DNA from: CAYMFD01 sp964389475
Lineage (GTDB): Bacteria; Bacteroidota; Bacteroidia; Chitinophagales; Saprospiraceae
Assembly: GCA_964389475.1 (NCBI GenBank)
Contig: CAYMFD010000019.1
Coordinates: forward strand, 1 to 43,925
Direction of reading: 5' to 3'
Length of the DNA: 43,925 nucleotides
Shown: positions 15,619 to 26,400 of the stretch, piece after piece
Layout of the letters: each line of letters opens with the position of its first letter
How positions within the stretch are numbered: the first letter of the stretch is position 1
The notes under the pieces: generated by a model
What the model was told of the DNA's origin: nothing
The model's database searches: none
What the model saw: the letters and a program-made list of their open reading frames with translations, nothing else
Translations under genes and position numbers: made by a program

Positions 15619-16767
15619 TTAGAGTAGTAAATCAATTAATGGTGCTGTCTGTTGTTGCCAGCTGTACTTATTTATCACCATCGACCTAGCTGAAGCACTG
15701 ATCCGCTTTATTAGGTCATCATCAGTTAGTAAATCTTGTATTGCTTTGCGAAAGTCATCGGCAGACTCGGCCAGCACGATCTCTACGCCATCCTCAGCAC
15801 CTATGGCCTCATTGACAGCCCTTGTCGTGACCACGGGTATGCCCATAGCCATAGCCTCTAGGATCTTGTTTTGCTGCCCAGTACCATTAAAAAGTGGTGC
15901 GACGAAGATGCAGACATCGGCGTATGATTCGCGTATATCATCCACCCAGCCGGTAACCGTAACCAAGTCACTTGCTAGGCTCAGGACCCTAGTATCAGGC
16001 CGTGCCCCAGCGATCACCGCCGTACACGATGTGCCGGGCAGTACCTCATTGACTAGAAACTCCGCAGCAGCTACATTGGGCAGGTAGCCCATATTACCGA
16101 TAAAGCCAATGTCATAAGTCGCAGTCTTATCGTACATCGGCGTAAAAAAGCGGGTATCGATACCATTGCTTATGACTGTCATATCACCTACTCGCATGGC
16201 CTCAGCGTCTTGCTGACTGATGACGGTATGGCCCTCGAAGTCATCGTAGATGCGCCGCTCATACCTCGACATACGGCCAGCCTCCAGCTTGTAAACGATA
16301 CTGCGCCACCAAGACACTACAGCTGCACGACGTCGCATACCTACTGCAAAAGCATCCATATAGTCAATCACCTTATGACCTGGATACGTCACTACATAAG
16401 CGGCTACTCGGGCTAGCTGGCAGTATATCCGGTCAGGGGCTATACGATCGAGCAGGCTTGTTATCGCTTTCGCACTTTGTCTGTCGTAGTAGTAACCTAC
16501 CTGCAGTGGCAGACCCGTAAATAGTGCCTTGACCGCACCAGCATACCGTCTCTTGCGAGATGTACGTATGCAGTGTACCTCACTACACAAGTCCGTCAGA
16601 TGACCTAGATCAGCGGCGGATACTTGCCTAGTAGTAAGTGCTATAAGATGCACATGAAAGGCCGTGGATAGTTCTTTAATCTGATGATACAGACGCAACT
16701 TATCCCCCTTCTCCAGTGGATAGGGATATCTAGAGGTGATGATGGCTAACTTAGGTTTATGCCGCAC
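15619..16767 (-). CDS. glycosyltransferase family 4 protein
   Basis: A 382-aa GT-B glycosyltransferase. The N-terminal SRYPYPLEKGDKLRLYH opening is that of the TIGR03087-like sugar transferases. The C-terminal nucleotide-sugar domain has IGFIGNMGYLPNVAAAEF, VTGWVDDIRESYADVCIFVAPL, and the GTGQQNKILEAMAMGIPVV donor-binding motif. The start is GTG (16767), supported by a perfect -7 box 23 nt upstream. It is the first gene of a probable operon with ribBA and the amino-sugar kinase. The acceptor is unknown, probably a cell-surface polysaccharide. Confidence 0.87.
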   Translation of the reverse strand: MRHKPKLAIITSRYPYPLEKGDKLRLYHQIKELSTAFHVHLIALTTRQVSAADLGHLTDLCSEVHCIRTSRKRRYAGAVKALFTGLPLQVGYYYDRQSAKAITSLLDRIAPDRIYCQLARVAAYVVTYPGHKVIDYMDAFAVGMRRRAAVVSWWRSIVYKLEAGRMSRYERRIYDDFEGHTVISQQDAEAMRVGDMTVISNGIDTRFFTPMYDKTATYDIGFIGNMGYLPNVAAAEFLVNEVLPGTSCTAVIAGARPDTRVLSLASDLVTVTGWVDDIRESYADVCIFVAPLFNGTGQQNKILEAMAMGIPVVTTRAVNEAIGAEDGVEIVLAESADDFRKAIQDLLTDDDLIKRISASARSMVINKYSWQQQTAPLIDLLL

Positions 16768-16789
16768 GTAAGATCTTATGCATGTATCA

Positions 16790-16797
16790 CAAAGGTA
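16790..16797 (-). promoter_or_regulatory. -7 promoter element of the glycosyltransferase-ribBA operon
   Basis: TACCTTTG on the minus strand matches TAnnTTTG exactly, 23 nt upstream of the GTG start. No clear -33 TTTG is seen. Confidence 0.45.
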
Positions 16798-16823
16798 GAA
16801 ATAAGGACTCGACTAAGGAGGAC

Positions 16824-17810
16824 TTATCCCTCTGTCTGATTGCCTAATTTTTCGAACAAAAAGACGATTGCGAAACCGACTACGAAGGTAATGATCGTAA
16901 AAACTAAGCGGCTATCTGGATACCAGTAGTCTCCTGGCATTACATTTTGCTCTACCAAGACCTTGTAGGCCTCTGGGTCTATGCCAGCGAGCTGATCAGG
17001 GGCACCTATCTTTTGCACCGTAGCATCATCCATCTTGATACTTGTGATGTGTCGCCATGGCCATAGCTTACTGAGCGATCCTGCCATAAAGCCTGTAAGC
17101 AGTGCCAGTGTCACCTTTTCATACCGCGCAAACAAGAAACTCACTACCCTACTAAAAGTCGTAAGTCCTACTAATGCACCAGCCGCGAACGTGAAAAAGA
17201 TCGCGATACTCTTGCTATCCTGATTAGAAATCACACTCTTGATACTCGGTATGACGATGTGATACATACCCATAATGAGCAGAATAAAAGATCCCGAAAT
17301 ACCTGGTAGTATCAAAGCAGAGATTGCTATCACACCTGACAAAAAAACGAATGGCAAAGCATCAGAACCCTCAGCAGGAGCTAGCGTCGTCACCCCATAG
17401 GCAATGACCGCACCTACCATGAGTGCTAGGATAGTCGCTGGTTGCCAGTCCTTGATCATACGACCGATGTAGAGGCAGGAGGCTAGTATCAAACCTAAAA
17501 AAAAGCCCCAAAGAGGCTCTGGAAAGTGATCAAGCAGGTAACCTACAGCAAATACACCGAAGATTATACCAGCCAGCATACCGACCACTAGGTTGAGCAG
17601 AAAGCTCCCATCTAGTGCCTGCCAAGCTCCCTTAATACCCTCTCGCCTAAAACCAGTAAGCACCTCTGGACCTAGTGCCTTGATAGCTCCCAATAGTCTT
17701 GCATAGATACCTGTGATAAACGCGATCGTACCTCCGGACACCCCAGGGATCACCTCGGCAATACCCATGGCTGCCCCTTTGGCTGCAAGTAATACTCTGT
17801 CTTTGATCAT
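16824..17810 (-). CDS. DUF368 membrane protein, probable polyprenyl-phosphate translocase (PopT type)
   Basis: A 328-aa membrane protein with about eight helices and two related motifs, IPGVSGGTIAFITGIY (21-36) and LPGISGSFILLIMGMY (168-183), that mark the internal duplication of DUF368. DUF368 proteins have been shown to recycle undecaprenyl phosphate across the membrane in other bacteria (PopT), which would support wall and polysaccharide synthesis. It stands upstream of the glycosyltransferase operon, 13 bp from its control region. Function in this organism is inferred from the family. Confidence 0.88.
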   Translation of the reverse strand: MIKDRVLLAAKGAAMGIAEVIPGVSGGTIAFITGIYARLLGAIKALGPEVLTGFRREGIKGAWQALDGSFLLNLVVGMLAGIIFGVFAVGYLLDHFPEPLWGFFLGLILASCLYIGRMIKDWQPATILALMVGAVIAYGVTTLAPAEGSDALPFVFLSGVIAISALILPGISGSFILLIMGMYHIVIPSIKSVISNQDSKSIAIFFTFAAGALVGLTTFSRVVSFLFARYEKVTLALLTGFMAGSLSKLWPWRHITSIKMDDATVQKIGAPDQLAGIDPEAYKVLVEQNVMPGDYWYPDSRLVFTIITFVVGFAIVFLFEKLGNQTEG

Positions 17811-17985
17811 AAGGACGTGTGATTTATTATGCGCAGCGAAGGTAGTGATACAGATTGCGAAATAATTGCCACTGATTTCCTTAGTGACTTTAAATCTGTA
17901 CCGGCATCATCCTGCGTGTGGTTCGAGAAATGACATCTTAAATAACATGACTAGCAAAAAGCCGTAGATCACATTGTCGCTGAAA

Positions 17986-19038
17986 TCAAAAATCGTGTCT
18001 TCGGACTCCTTTGAGGTCACCCATCGGCTTTAAGTCCTCTTCCTCTTCGACACCGCCGGGCTTGAGCTCCTTGACAGCTGGCTGCCCACCATCTACCCAG
18101 GCTGTGTACCATAGATCGCCGATTGCCTTGATGCTCTCACGCATACGTCGCTCTACCATACCGGCCATCCGATCTTGATAAGCCGCTGCATACTCTGGGC
18201 ATTGTATACGGATCGTCCTAGACAGTCGCTCGTCATAGCAGTACTGCTGATCCTCAGGAAAAGTCCGTGAAAGCTCCTTCTCGATAAGCAAGACGCTGTC
18301 AAGTTCGCTATGGGAGGCTTCTACGATATCCCATACATAGGTTTTGACATCGTCCACGTATCTAGCTCCTCCGACCAGAAAATCGTACTCGTCCTCTGCG
18401 AACAATTCGGGGATACGACTCTCCCAGAAGGCGTGGATACCTACCTGATCCGTTAACTGTCCATTGTAATTAACTGTCGTGTGCAGTGGCACATGAGCAT
18501 CGCCTATGTAGTGGCCGTACTCTGCACTCAGACGTAGGACCTTAGTCATGTCTCGATCGGTAAAGGCCTTGGTGAGTCGCCTCTGCATACTCACGAGGTG
18601 GTAAGGCAGTATGCCCATCTCGCTAAAGTTGTCGATAAAGCGTACCCGATCGTAGTCTGTCTCATTGGCTATTATCAAAAAGATGTACGGCAGGGCTGCA
18701 TTGCTCAATACCCAGTCATCCTCATAACGGCTAGGCATAAAGTGATGGTAAAACATAGCCCGAAAATCGCGATAGTTGATGTGCCCTATCAGCTCCCCAT
18801 CTGGCCAGTACATGTGTACCGTATCATTCTCTATCTGCGTCTCCAGCATAACAGAATCAGTGTCGCTGATAAGCTGAAACTCTCCATACTTGATCAGGGC
18901 ATCTGCTATGTCGCGAGGCACCTCCTCAAAAGGATTATCCCCCCATACGTCGATGTCGATAAAGTGGCGGACGCCTTCGTGCTTGGTAGCGTAGCGGCGT
19001 TTATCAGGATCTACAGCATGCGCCGATATGTAGTCGAT
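17986..19038 (-). CDS. S1/P1 nuclease-like zinc-dependent hydrolase, N-terminus lost in gap
   Basis: About 350 residues are visible from the gap edge to the TGA at 17986. Motifs fit the zinc-dependent S1/P1 nuclease / phospholipase C fold: DKRRY, RHFIDID, then EYGHYIGDAHVPLHTTVNY and GIHAFWESRIPEL, which hold His/Asp zinc ligands. The C-terminal tail is acidic and low complexity (GGVEEEEDLKP). About 60-70 residues are missing, including the signal peptide and the N-terminal Trp zinc ligand. Reading into the sequence right of the gap gives only the antisense of the UbiD gene. Likely a secreted or periplasmic enzyme. Confidence 0.8.
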   Translation of the reverse strand: MDYISAHAVDPDKRRYATKHEGVRHFIDIDVWGDNPFEEVPRDIADALIKYGEFQLISDTDSVMLETQIENDTVHMYWPDGELIGHINYRDFRAMFYHHFMPSRYEDDWVLSNAALPYIFLIIANETDYDRVRFIDNFSEMGILPYHLVSMQRRLTKAFTDRDMTKVLRLSAEYGHYIGDAHVPLHTTVNYNGQLTDQVGIHAFWESRIPELFAEDEYDFLVGGARYVDDVKTYVWDIVEASHSELDSVLLIEKELSRTFPEDQQYCYDERLSRTIRIQCPEYAAAYQDRMAGMVERRMRESIKAIGDLWYTAWVDGGQPAVKELKPGGVEEEEDLKPMGDLKGVRRHDF

Positions 19039-19138
19039 NNNNNNNNNNNNNNNNNNNNNNNNNNNNNNNNNNNNNNNNNNNNNNNNNNNNNNNNNNNNNN
19101 NNNNNNNNNNNNNNNNNNNNNNNNNNNNNNNNNNNNNN
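19039..19138. other. assembly gap 1 (100 N)
   Basis: Exactly 100 N, the placeholder for unknown length. It hides the 5' ends of two divergent genes (nuclease on minus, UbiD on plus) and their shared promoter region, so the true gap is probably several hundred bases. Confidence 0.95.
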
Positions 19139-20641
19139 CGCAAGCCATGGGGCAAGGGAGCCTCGCAGTATGCGCAGACGACTATCGACCAACTACCGCA
19201 GATCAAGAGCTGGCCTATGGATGGTGGCGCCTTTATCACCATGCCTCAAGTCGCTACCCTACCGCCTGGCAGTCGCAAGATCATGCACAGTAACCTAGGC
19301 ATGTATCGCATACAGCTGAGTGGCAATGAATACGAATTAAACAAAGAGATAGGCCTACACTACCAACTGCACCGAGGCATAGGCGTACACCATACGGCGT
19401 ACAACCAGTCTGACGAGGACTTTCGCTGTAGCATCTTCGTGGGTGGTCCGCCGTCCCACGCCTTTAGTGCCATCATGCCTATGCCTGAGGGCTTGAGCGA
19501 GTTCACCTTTGCTGGTATGCTGGCAAATAGACGCTTTAGATATGGTTACGATGACCAAGGCCACCTCATCAGCCACGATGCCGACTTTGTCATCACAGGT
19601 CGTATCGTTAAGAATAAGACCATGCCCGAGGGTCCATTCGGTGATCACTTAGGCTACTACAGTCTTGAGCATCCATTCCCGGTGATGGAGGTCGATCGAG
19701 TCTACCATCGCAAGGATGCCATCTGGCACTTCAGCATCGTAGGAAGACCGCCTATGGAGGATAGTAGTTTTGGCTATCTCATACACAAGCTGGTTGAGGC
19801 CTTGACGCCTACGGAGTTTCCGGGGCTCAAGTCCATCAATGCCGTCGATGCGGCCGGCGTCCACCCTTTGTTACTAGCCGTGGGCAAGGAGCGGTATATG
19901 CCTTTTAGAGACAAGGTGCCAGAGGAGATATTAACGATAGGCAATCGTATACTAGGTAGCGGGCAGACCAGCCTGGCCAAGTTCCTCATCATAGCGGCCG
20001 ACGAAGATGATCCCCAGCTTGATGCTGATGACATAGACGGGTTCTTTAACCATGTCCTGCAGCGTATCGACTGGTCGAGAGATCTGCACTTTATGACGAA
20101 GACAACCATCGATACGCTGGACTACAGCGGCTCTGGGTGGAATGCTGGTAGCAAGGTCATTATGGCGTGCCGAGGTGAGATCGTCCGTCAACTAGGGACA
20201 GAGCGACCACAGCTAGATGGCCTGCCCTCAGCAGCAGGAGGCTACACCGTAGCTCGTCCAGGCGTACTAGCGATTGAGCACACTGCCTTTGCCGATTATC
20301 AGTCCGCTCAGACTGAGATGCATACCCTAGCAGCTAGCCTTGCCAGCAATGGCAGCAAGCTCGACGACTACCCACTGATCGTGATCGTAGACGATGCAGC
20401 ATTTCTGGCGGAGACGCTTAACAACTTTCTGTGGGTCACCTTCACTCGGGCCAATCCCTCGCATGATGTCTATGGTGTAGACAGTTTTACCGAGCACAAG
20501 CACTGGGGCTGTAAGGGTCCACTGATCATCGATGCCCGTATCAAGCCCCACCATGCGCCGCCACTGGTCAAGGATGCCAAAGTGGTTGCCAAGGTGGATA
20601 AGATGTTTAGTAAGGGTGGTGAGCTGTATGGGGTGATCTAG
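19139..20641 (+). CDS. UbiD family decarboxylase, N-terminus lost in gap
   Basis: The frame is open from the gap edge: KPWGKGASQYAQTT and QIKSWP precede the internal ATG at 19217, so that Met is not the start. The visible 500 aa contain UbiD features MDGGAFITMPQV, RMQ-like loops and PEGPFGDHLGYYS with the catalytic Glu region, then MEVDRVYHRKDAIWHFSIVG. UbiD enzymes use prenylated FMN to decarboxylate aromatic or unsaturated acids; in Bacteroidota this one usually belongs to quinone synthesis. Around 100 N-terminal residues are missing relative to the 600-aa family members. Confidence 0.88.
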   Translation, partial: RKPWGKGASQYAQTTIDQLPQIKSWPMDGGAFITMPQVATLPPGSRKIMHSNLGMYRIQLSGNEYELNKEIGLHYQLHRGIGVHHTAYNQSDEDFRCSIFVGGPPSHAFSAIMPMPEGLSEFTFAGMLANRRFRYGYDDQGHLISHDADFVITGRIVKNKTMPEGPFGDHLGYYSLEHPFPVMEVDRVYHRKDAIWHFSIVGRPPMEDSSFGYLIHKLVEALTPTEFPGLKSINAVDAAGVHPLLLAVGKERYMPFRDKVPEEILTIGNRILGSGQTSLAKFLIIAADEDDPQLDADDIDGFFNHVLQRIDWSRDLHFMTKTTIDTLDYSGSGWNAGSKVIMACRGEIVRQLGTERPQLDGLPSAAGGYTVARPGVLAIEHTAFADYQSAQTEMHTLAASLASNGSKLDDYPLIVIVDDAAFLAETLNNFLWVTFTRANPSHDVYGVDSFTEHKHWGCKGPLIIDARIKPHHAPPLVKDAKVVAKVDKMFSKGGELYGVI

Positions 20642-20756
20642 GAGGCCTTTTGATGGATTTTTAGTAATTTCAGGTACTTTTTGCACATTTTATCTGTCTA
20701 TACGAGACGTTGATATGCATATTTATCAAGTATTTATTGCAGTAATTCTCAAAAGA

Positions 20757-22034
20757 ATGTACAGATACACATTTTTATTAATTCTACTAATCAGTACCGT
20801 CGCCTGTAATAGGGATGATGGAGATGATAACATCTCAAGAAACGATTTAGGAGAGATTGACTATATCCCTGAATTATGGACAAAACCATACATCGATAGA
20901 GATTTTAATAGAAGTGCTCCCAGTGCAATTTTTGGCAACTGGTCATTTAATGGGAGGGCATTGACCAAAAGTAAAAATGATGAGAAGTCAATTGTACTTA
21001 ATTGCATAGACCCATTAGATGGCTCACTCTGCTGGCAATGGTCGGATTGGTATAATCCTGAAACAGAAGCTACAGATGGAAGATTTGTCTTCTTTCGTGA
21101 TAACATTTTACACTGGAAGACAAAGACAAGGCAGTACTGGTTAGACATTGAAAATGGCACTACTACCAAGAGGTTTAATGGTGATCAGGTATTTGACTTT
21201 AAGATGCAAACACTAGGTGATCAGTATTTTGTGATAGGCTTTAATGTAGATACTGTACCAGACCACTATGTAGGTTGCGTCTACCAAGGTACTTTTCTAG
21301 ACCCAGAACCAAAACAGGTTTTGGCACCGCCAATCGATACAAGTTTTACAATAGGAAGCAGGGCATCGGATATCACTAGTATTATCCCTATCGTGCATCG
21401 TGGAGATACTATGCTAGTCGTTGCGTGGCAACAAGTCTTCCCTAACTATGAATTTCAATCTTATCTAGGATTATACAACTTATCTCAAAAAAAATGGGAG
21501 TACAATAATGTAGTCCTTAATGAGCAACATCAAAAAGGTGTCTTATATCAACCAATGGTTAAGTACGAGCGATCAATTATTGCCAACGTCCATAACTCGC
21601 TGATCTGCTACGACTACCTTACAGGAGAGCGGATATGGGAGAAAGAGTTTCCGCATGACTTTTCGTTTTCTGGGTACGAAATTAGTAACGATATACTCGT
21701 AGCAAGTTGTGAGAATGAGACCTTATACGGTCTAGACCCAAAAACGGGACGGCAGATCTGGATAGGTCAAGGATCAGGCACAAGCACTAAATTGCAAGAT
21801 CGCATTATGAACGGCATATTGTATTTCGTCGGTGGAGCCTCTGGTAAACTGCATGCTGTTGACATCAAGACTGGCAAGACAATATGGAAACTTGATGCCG
21901 CGCTTTATGATGATCCGAACCAAGTAAGGTGGTCAAAAGCCGATCTGAATGTAGTTGCACCTACAGGATCGGGCAAGGGGCATATTATTGTTAAAAATGA
22001 GGTCAATTGGTTTGGCTTTGAGGCGATTCAGTGA
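20757..22034 (+). CDS. lipoprotein with PQQ-like beta-propeller, tandem copy 1
   Basis: A 425-aa lipoprotein; the ATG at 20757 gives a good signal peptide with Cys17 (ISTVAC), whereas the frame start at 20715 does not. Acidic residues follow the Cys (CNRDDGDD). The mature chain has WD/PQQ-like blades, for example SLICYDYLTGERIWEKEF, NETLYGLDPKTGRQIW, and GKLHAVDIKTGKTIWKLD. Such proteins act as extracellular or periplasmic scaffolds; no PQQ-binding or enzymatic residues are evident. The gene is AT-richer than most of the window. A paralogue follows 32 bp downstream. Confidence 0.8.
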   Translation: MYRYTFLLILLISTVACNRDDGDDNISRNDLGEIDYIPELWTKPYIDRDFNRSAPSAIFGNWSFNGRALTKSKNDEKSIVLNCIDPLDGSLCWQWSDWYNPETEATDGRFVFFRDNILHWKTKTRQYWLDIENGTTTKRFNGDQVFDFKMQTLGDQYFVIGFNVDTVPDHYVGCVYQGTFLDPEPKQVLAPPIDTSFTIGSRASDITSIIPIVHRGDTMLVVAWQQVFPNYEFQSYLGLYNLSQKKWEYNNVVLNEQHQKGVLYQPMVKYERSIIANVHNSLICYDYLTGERIWEKEFPHDFSFSGYEISNDILVASCENETLYGLDPKTGRQIWIGQGSGTSTKLQDRIMNGILYFVGGASGKLHAVDIKTGKTIWKLDAALYDDPNQVRWSKADLNVVAPTGSGKGHIIVKNEVNWFGFEAIQ

Positions 22035-22066
22035 GTTAGAATACTAATTTTTAATACCCAATAGAT

Positions 22067-23341
22067 ATGACTATACGTACTGCGATAGCTACTCTGATAC
22101 TAATTATTGGCATATCCGCATGCAACAGCGATGATGATAAGATGTCATTCAACGAGCTTGGTGAAGTAGAGTACATACCTGAGCTGTGGACTAAGCAATA
22201 CATTGCAAGCGGCATTGAGAATGAAGCGCCTTCGGGTATGTTTGGTAATTGGTCCTTTGATGGTCTGTCGTTCTCAAAAAGTAGAGATCTTGAAGGCACT
22301 GTTATTCTAAATTGTTTAGATCCCATTGATGGGTCTATTTGCTGGCAATGGTCAGACTGGTTCAATCCAGAAACAGAAGCTACAAATGGAAGATTCTATT
22401 TCTTGCGTGATGATATTCTGCATTGGAAGACCAAAACCAGACAATACTGGCTTGATATCAGCTCTGGTACGACTATTAAAAAGTATAACAGTGACCAACT
22501 ATTCACCTTTAAGATGCAGGTACTAGGTGATAACTACTTTGTAATAGGCAATAATGTAGATACTGTACCAGACCACTATGTAGGCTGCGTCTACCAAGGT
22601 ACTTTTCTGGACCCTGAGCCAAAACAGGTTTTGGTACCACCTATTGATACAAGTTATACCTTAGGAAGCAGAGCATCGGATATAACTAGTATTATCCCGA
22701 TCGTGCATCGTGGAGATACCATGTTAGTCGTTGCGTGGCAGCAGGTCTTCCCCAATTGGGAGTTTCAATCGTATCTAGGATTGTACAACTTATCTACAAA
22801 AACTTGGGAGTACAATAATGTAGTGCTAAATGAAAAACACTGGAAAGGAGTCCTGTACCAGCCTATGGTTAAGTACGAGCGATCAATTATTGCTACAGTC
22901 CATAACTCGTTAATCTGCTACGACTACCTCACAGGCGAGCGGATATGGGAGAAAGAGTTTCCGCATGACTTCTCGTTTTCTGGGTATGAAATTAGTGATG
23001 ATATACTAGTAGCAAGTTGTGAGAATGAGACCTTATATGGTCTAGACCCCAAGACAGGACGTCAGCTTTGGATCGGTCAAGGTGCAGGAACCAGTAGTAA
23101 ACTACAAGATCGTATTTTAAACGGCATCTTGTATTTTGCAGGAGGTGGTACAGGTAAACTTCATGCTGTTGACATCAGGACAGGAAAGACACTGTGGAAA
23201 CTAGATCCAGCACTTTACGAACCTAGAAGAGGTGGCTGGTCGACAATTGATTTTAATGTGATTGCACCTACCGGCTCAGGCAAGGGACATATTATTGTTA
23301 AAAATGGGTTGAATTGGTTCTGTTTTGAGGCGATACAGTGA
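22067..23341 (+). CDS. lipoprotein with PQQ-like beta-propeller, tandem copy 2
   Basis: A 424-aa paralogue of the preceding gene with lipid-attachment Cys19 (GISACNSDDD). The same propeller blades are present (LICYDYLTGERIWEKEF, GLDPKTGRQLW, KLHAVDIRTGKTLWKLD). The middle and C-terminal parts are almost the same as copy 1 also at DNA level, whereas the first 130 residues differ strongly. The pair is therefore a tandem duplication, perhaps with gene conversion of the propeller part or rapid change of the N-terminus. Confidence 0.8.
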   Translation: MTIRTAIATLILIIGISACNSDDDKMSFNELGEVEYIPELWTKQYIASGIENEAPSGMFGNWSFDGLSFSKSRDLEGTVILNCLDPIDGSICWQWSDWFNPETEATNGRFYFLRDDILHWKTKTRQYWLDISSGTTIKKYNSDQLFTFKMQVLGDNYFVIGNNVDTVPDHYVGCVYQGTFLDPEPKQVLVPPIDTSYTLGSRASDITSIIPIVHRGDTMLVVAWQQVFPNWEFQSYLGLYNLSTKTWEYNNVVLNEKHWKGVLYQPMVKYERSIIATVHNSLICYDYLTGERIWEKEFPHDFSFSGYEISDDILVASCENETLYGLDPKTGRQLWIGQGAGTSSKLQDRILNGILYFAGGGTGKLHAVDIRTGKTLWKLDPALYEPRRGGWSTIDFNVIAPTGSGKGHIIVKNGLNWFCFEAIQ

Positions 23342-23422
23342 GTTAGCTCAGAGTGGGATGGATGGCTTCGACTTTAGCCTTGCAAGTGTAGCAGAAGAGC
23401 TATTCAAAACCATACTCGAATC

Positions 23423-26400
23423 CTATCGTAGCAGTAGGACGTCCTGTATAACGACTTCGCTGGCACCCACAGTGTAGATGGTGATGATGGCGACGTAGAT
23501 GCCAGAAGTATATTGGGCTCCATCCCAGCCTTGTTGCTGGTTGTTACTTTTTAGGTTTTGACCAGCATATACCAGACTACCCCATCTATCATAGATCATC
23601 ATATCGTACGACAAGGACTCTGGGTAGCTCTGTAGGTATAAGGCTCTATTACCACTATTAATACCATCTGGCGAAAAAACATTGGGAAAGTACCACCGTT
23701 CTAGCGTTGATCGTTTGACATACATCGTATCTCGGTATGTACACCCGGAGTCGTCTACTGCCTCTAGATAGATCAATCCTGTAAAGCCTTCTGCTATCTG
23801 TGGGTCTCGGCAGTCAATACAGGTCACCGCCTCTGCAGGAGACCACTGTACTAGGCCTGGCGTAGTCGTATAATCGACAGGGACAGGCACTTCCGAGTCA
23901 GCGGGGTCAATCAGCAAAGTATCCGGCAATACATCTGTATCAACCTGCACAACAACGACGTCAAACTCCATGCTGTCGATGCATCCAAGTGGAGAGACTC
24001 CTACAATCTGCACGACAGACGACTCAGTCACCACTAGCGAATCTCCAACAATGGGCTGACCAGCGACAAAGTAGTCCACGGGAGATGGTGTGAAATATAG
24101 CGTACTTGATGACCCTGGGCAGATCACATAGTCATCAAATGACGGCATGTCGACGGCTTCATAAACAACTGTGACATCCCACAACACGGAGTCACAGCCA
24201 TTGACGTCTAGTTCGCTGATCTCGTAACTCACATCGTCCGTAATAGTATCACCGCCCACATATAAGGTATCACCCAGGCATAACGTAGTGTCGACGGCGA
24301 GCATCAGCACTGGCAGCTGCTCGAGATAAGTCTCCACAATGATACTGTCACAGCCTAGCATGGCAGAGATGGTATCTCGGATCACCTCACCAGCACGATA
24401 TGCAATGCCATCAATCATGATCGCCTGACCATCGCATAGGCTGGTACTATCTCGGAGTATAATCGGTATCTGATACTGGAGGTCTATAACTATTATCGAA
24501 TCGCAACCTGAGACAGATGCTTGGTCGAGCACGATCACATCACTAGGTGTTCTATGATCATATCTTTTACAATCTACTACGACATACAAGCTCGTATCGC
24601 AAAATAACGTGTTGATAAAGTGGCGAGCCTCAGGTACAAAGTTAATGTCCACATAGGTCAGAGAGTCGCAGCCATTGCGTGCGGCCCCGGGCATTAAGAT
24701 AGTGTCTGCAGGGCTAGCGGCTGTGTAACCTATACCGCCTATTGATACTGTATCACCAGTACAGGCTTGATCTTCGATGAGGCGGATCGTATTGTCAAGC
24801 GTCCTTATGATCAGTGTATCGCTATTATTGGTAAGACAGCTCTGTCGGCGCAACGATATTGAATCAAGGATCCAGGCATTACCAGCAGTTATTACCAGCA
24901 TGTACGTACTATTGGGTCTAGATAACTCTAGTCTACCCGCTCTTACGCCATCATTAATAGCGCCGGGGTCATACGTTATAGTGGACTCCCCACCGACACC
25001 TTCGCTACCCACCGAAATGGTATCATTACCCACCAATAAGAATAGTTCTGAATCCCATACAAATACTGGGTAACCTTCTGGGCCATACAAGATCTCCACC
25101 TCCTCCATTGCACAAAGCTCGATATCAGAAACCTGAGGCTCAAGGACTGTAATCGTGCTAGTGTTAATAATCGTAAGCTCTACGGTATCAAAAGTGGTAC
25201 TCCCTTGTATGGGATAAACGGCAAGTATAGGAGTCGTATCACCATCAGTAGCTTCCCTAAAATTACGATCGTTGACCAGTCTACCATCTAGCGTGTAAAA
25301 GGTGGCACCGAAGATGGGTAAAGCGGCAAGTAGATCTGAGTAAGTGACTATATCTAAACAACTGGCAGAAATAATGTTATCCCGAAAGTCACAGTCCTCT
25401 GTCATCTCTAGTATAAAGGTCAGCGTATCTGGCTCACGACATCGGGCATCAGAAAACTTTATGTAATCCACGCGATGGTGGGGTCGGTCTAAGAAAAAAC
25501 CACCAACTACACCATTAAGTATCTCTACACCGTCAAGGTACAACTGGTCAGGCTCATTGAGGGTCGAGAAGAATCCAGCAAATTGAGGTATCTCTGATAA
25601 AAAAACATTGCTGACCCGACATGTCTGCAATGTGTCACCTCTGAAAGATGACCCAATGAAGGTGTCAAGCTCCAGCACCTCCGCCTCAAAGCATACCTCC
25701 TCCGAGCATACTCCTAGTACGTCCGACAGGCATATCGTATAGTTGCCTTGTCCTCTAATCGTAAGGCGAGAGTCGGCACTGGTGACTAGACCGTTACCAG
25801 AGATCTGGATGCGAGGGTTAAAGGCTTCAAAATAATCATCAACTGCAACGGTAGCATTGCCACAAAACTGCTGATCCGGTATCTGCTCCACCACCCTAAG
25901 ATCTTGGAATACAACGTTGATCGGCACATCTACAGAGCAGGCTCCACTACTCACCGCGAGTACTAAGTCTGTGCTTGCGTACAGCGTATCACCTACCTGC
26001 GCCTCGGCTCCACCTGGTAGAAAATACTGAGCGGAGTCAGCCAAGGCTACATCGGGCTCTGGCAAGACATAGTACCCACAAGTAGCTATGGAGTCTCGTA
26101 TATTGATAATAGGCTCCCTCGATATCGATATGCTGACACTGTCCGTCGTAGCACAACCTGGCTGCCCGTCGAATAGGTATAGCGTCACACTAGTATCAAT
26201 CTGCTGTCCTGGGTAATACCTGGGTCCTAACCCATCCTGAGTTAGTCCGTAGTAAAAGGCAGCCGTGATGTTATCTCCACTTGCTGCTGGAAGGATAACT
26301 GCATTACAACCCTGCAAGTCGCTGTTACCGTAAAGTCGGGGTACTCGCTCTACAACGAAGACGCTGTAGCACTCCTCATATCCATTGACTATATCATACA

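Noticed and set aside
19139..19242. N-terminal extension of the nuclease right of gap 1
   Set aside because: It is the antisense of the UbiD coding sequence.
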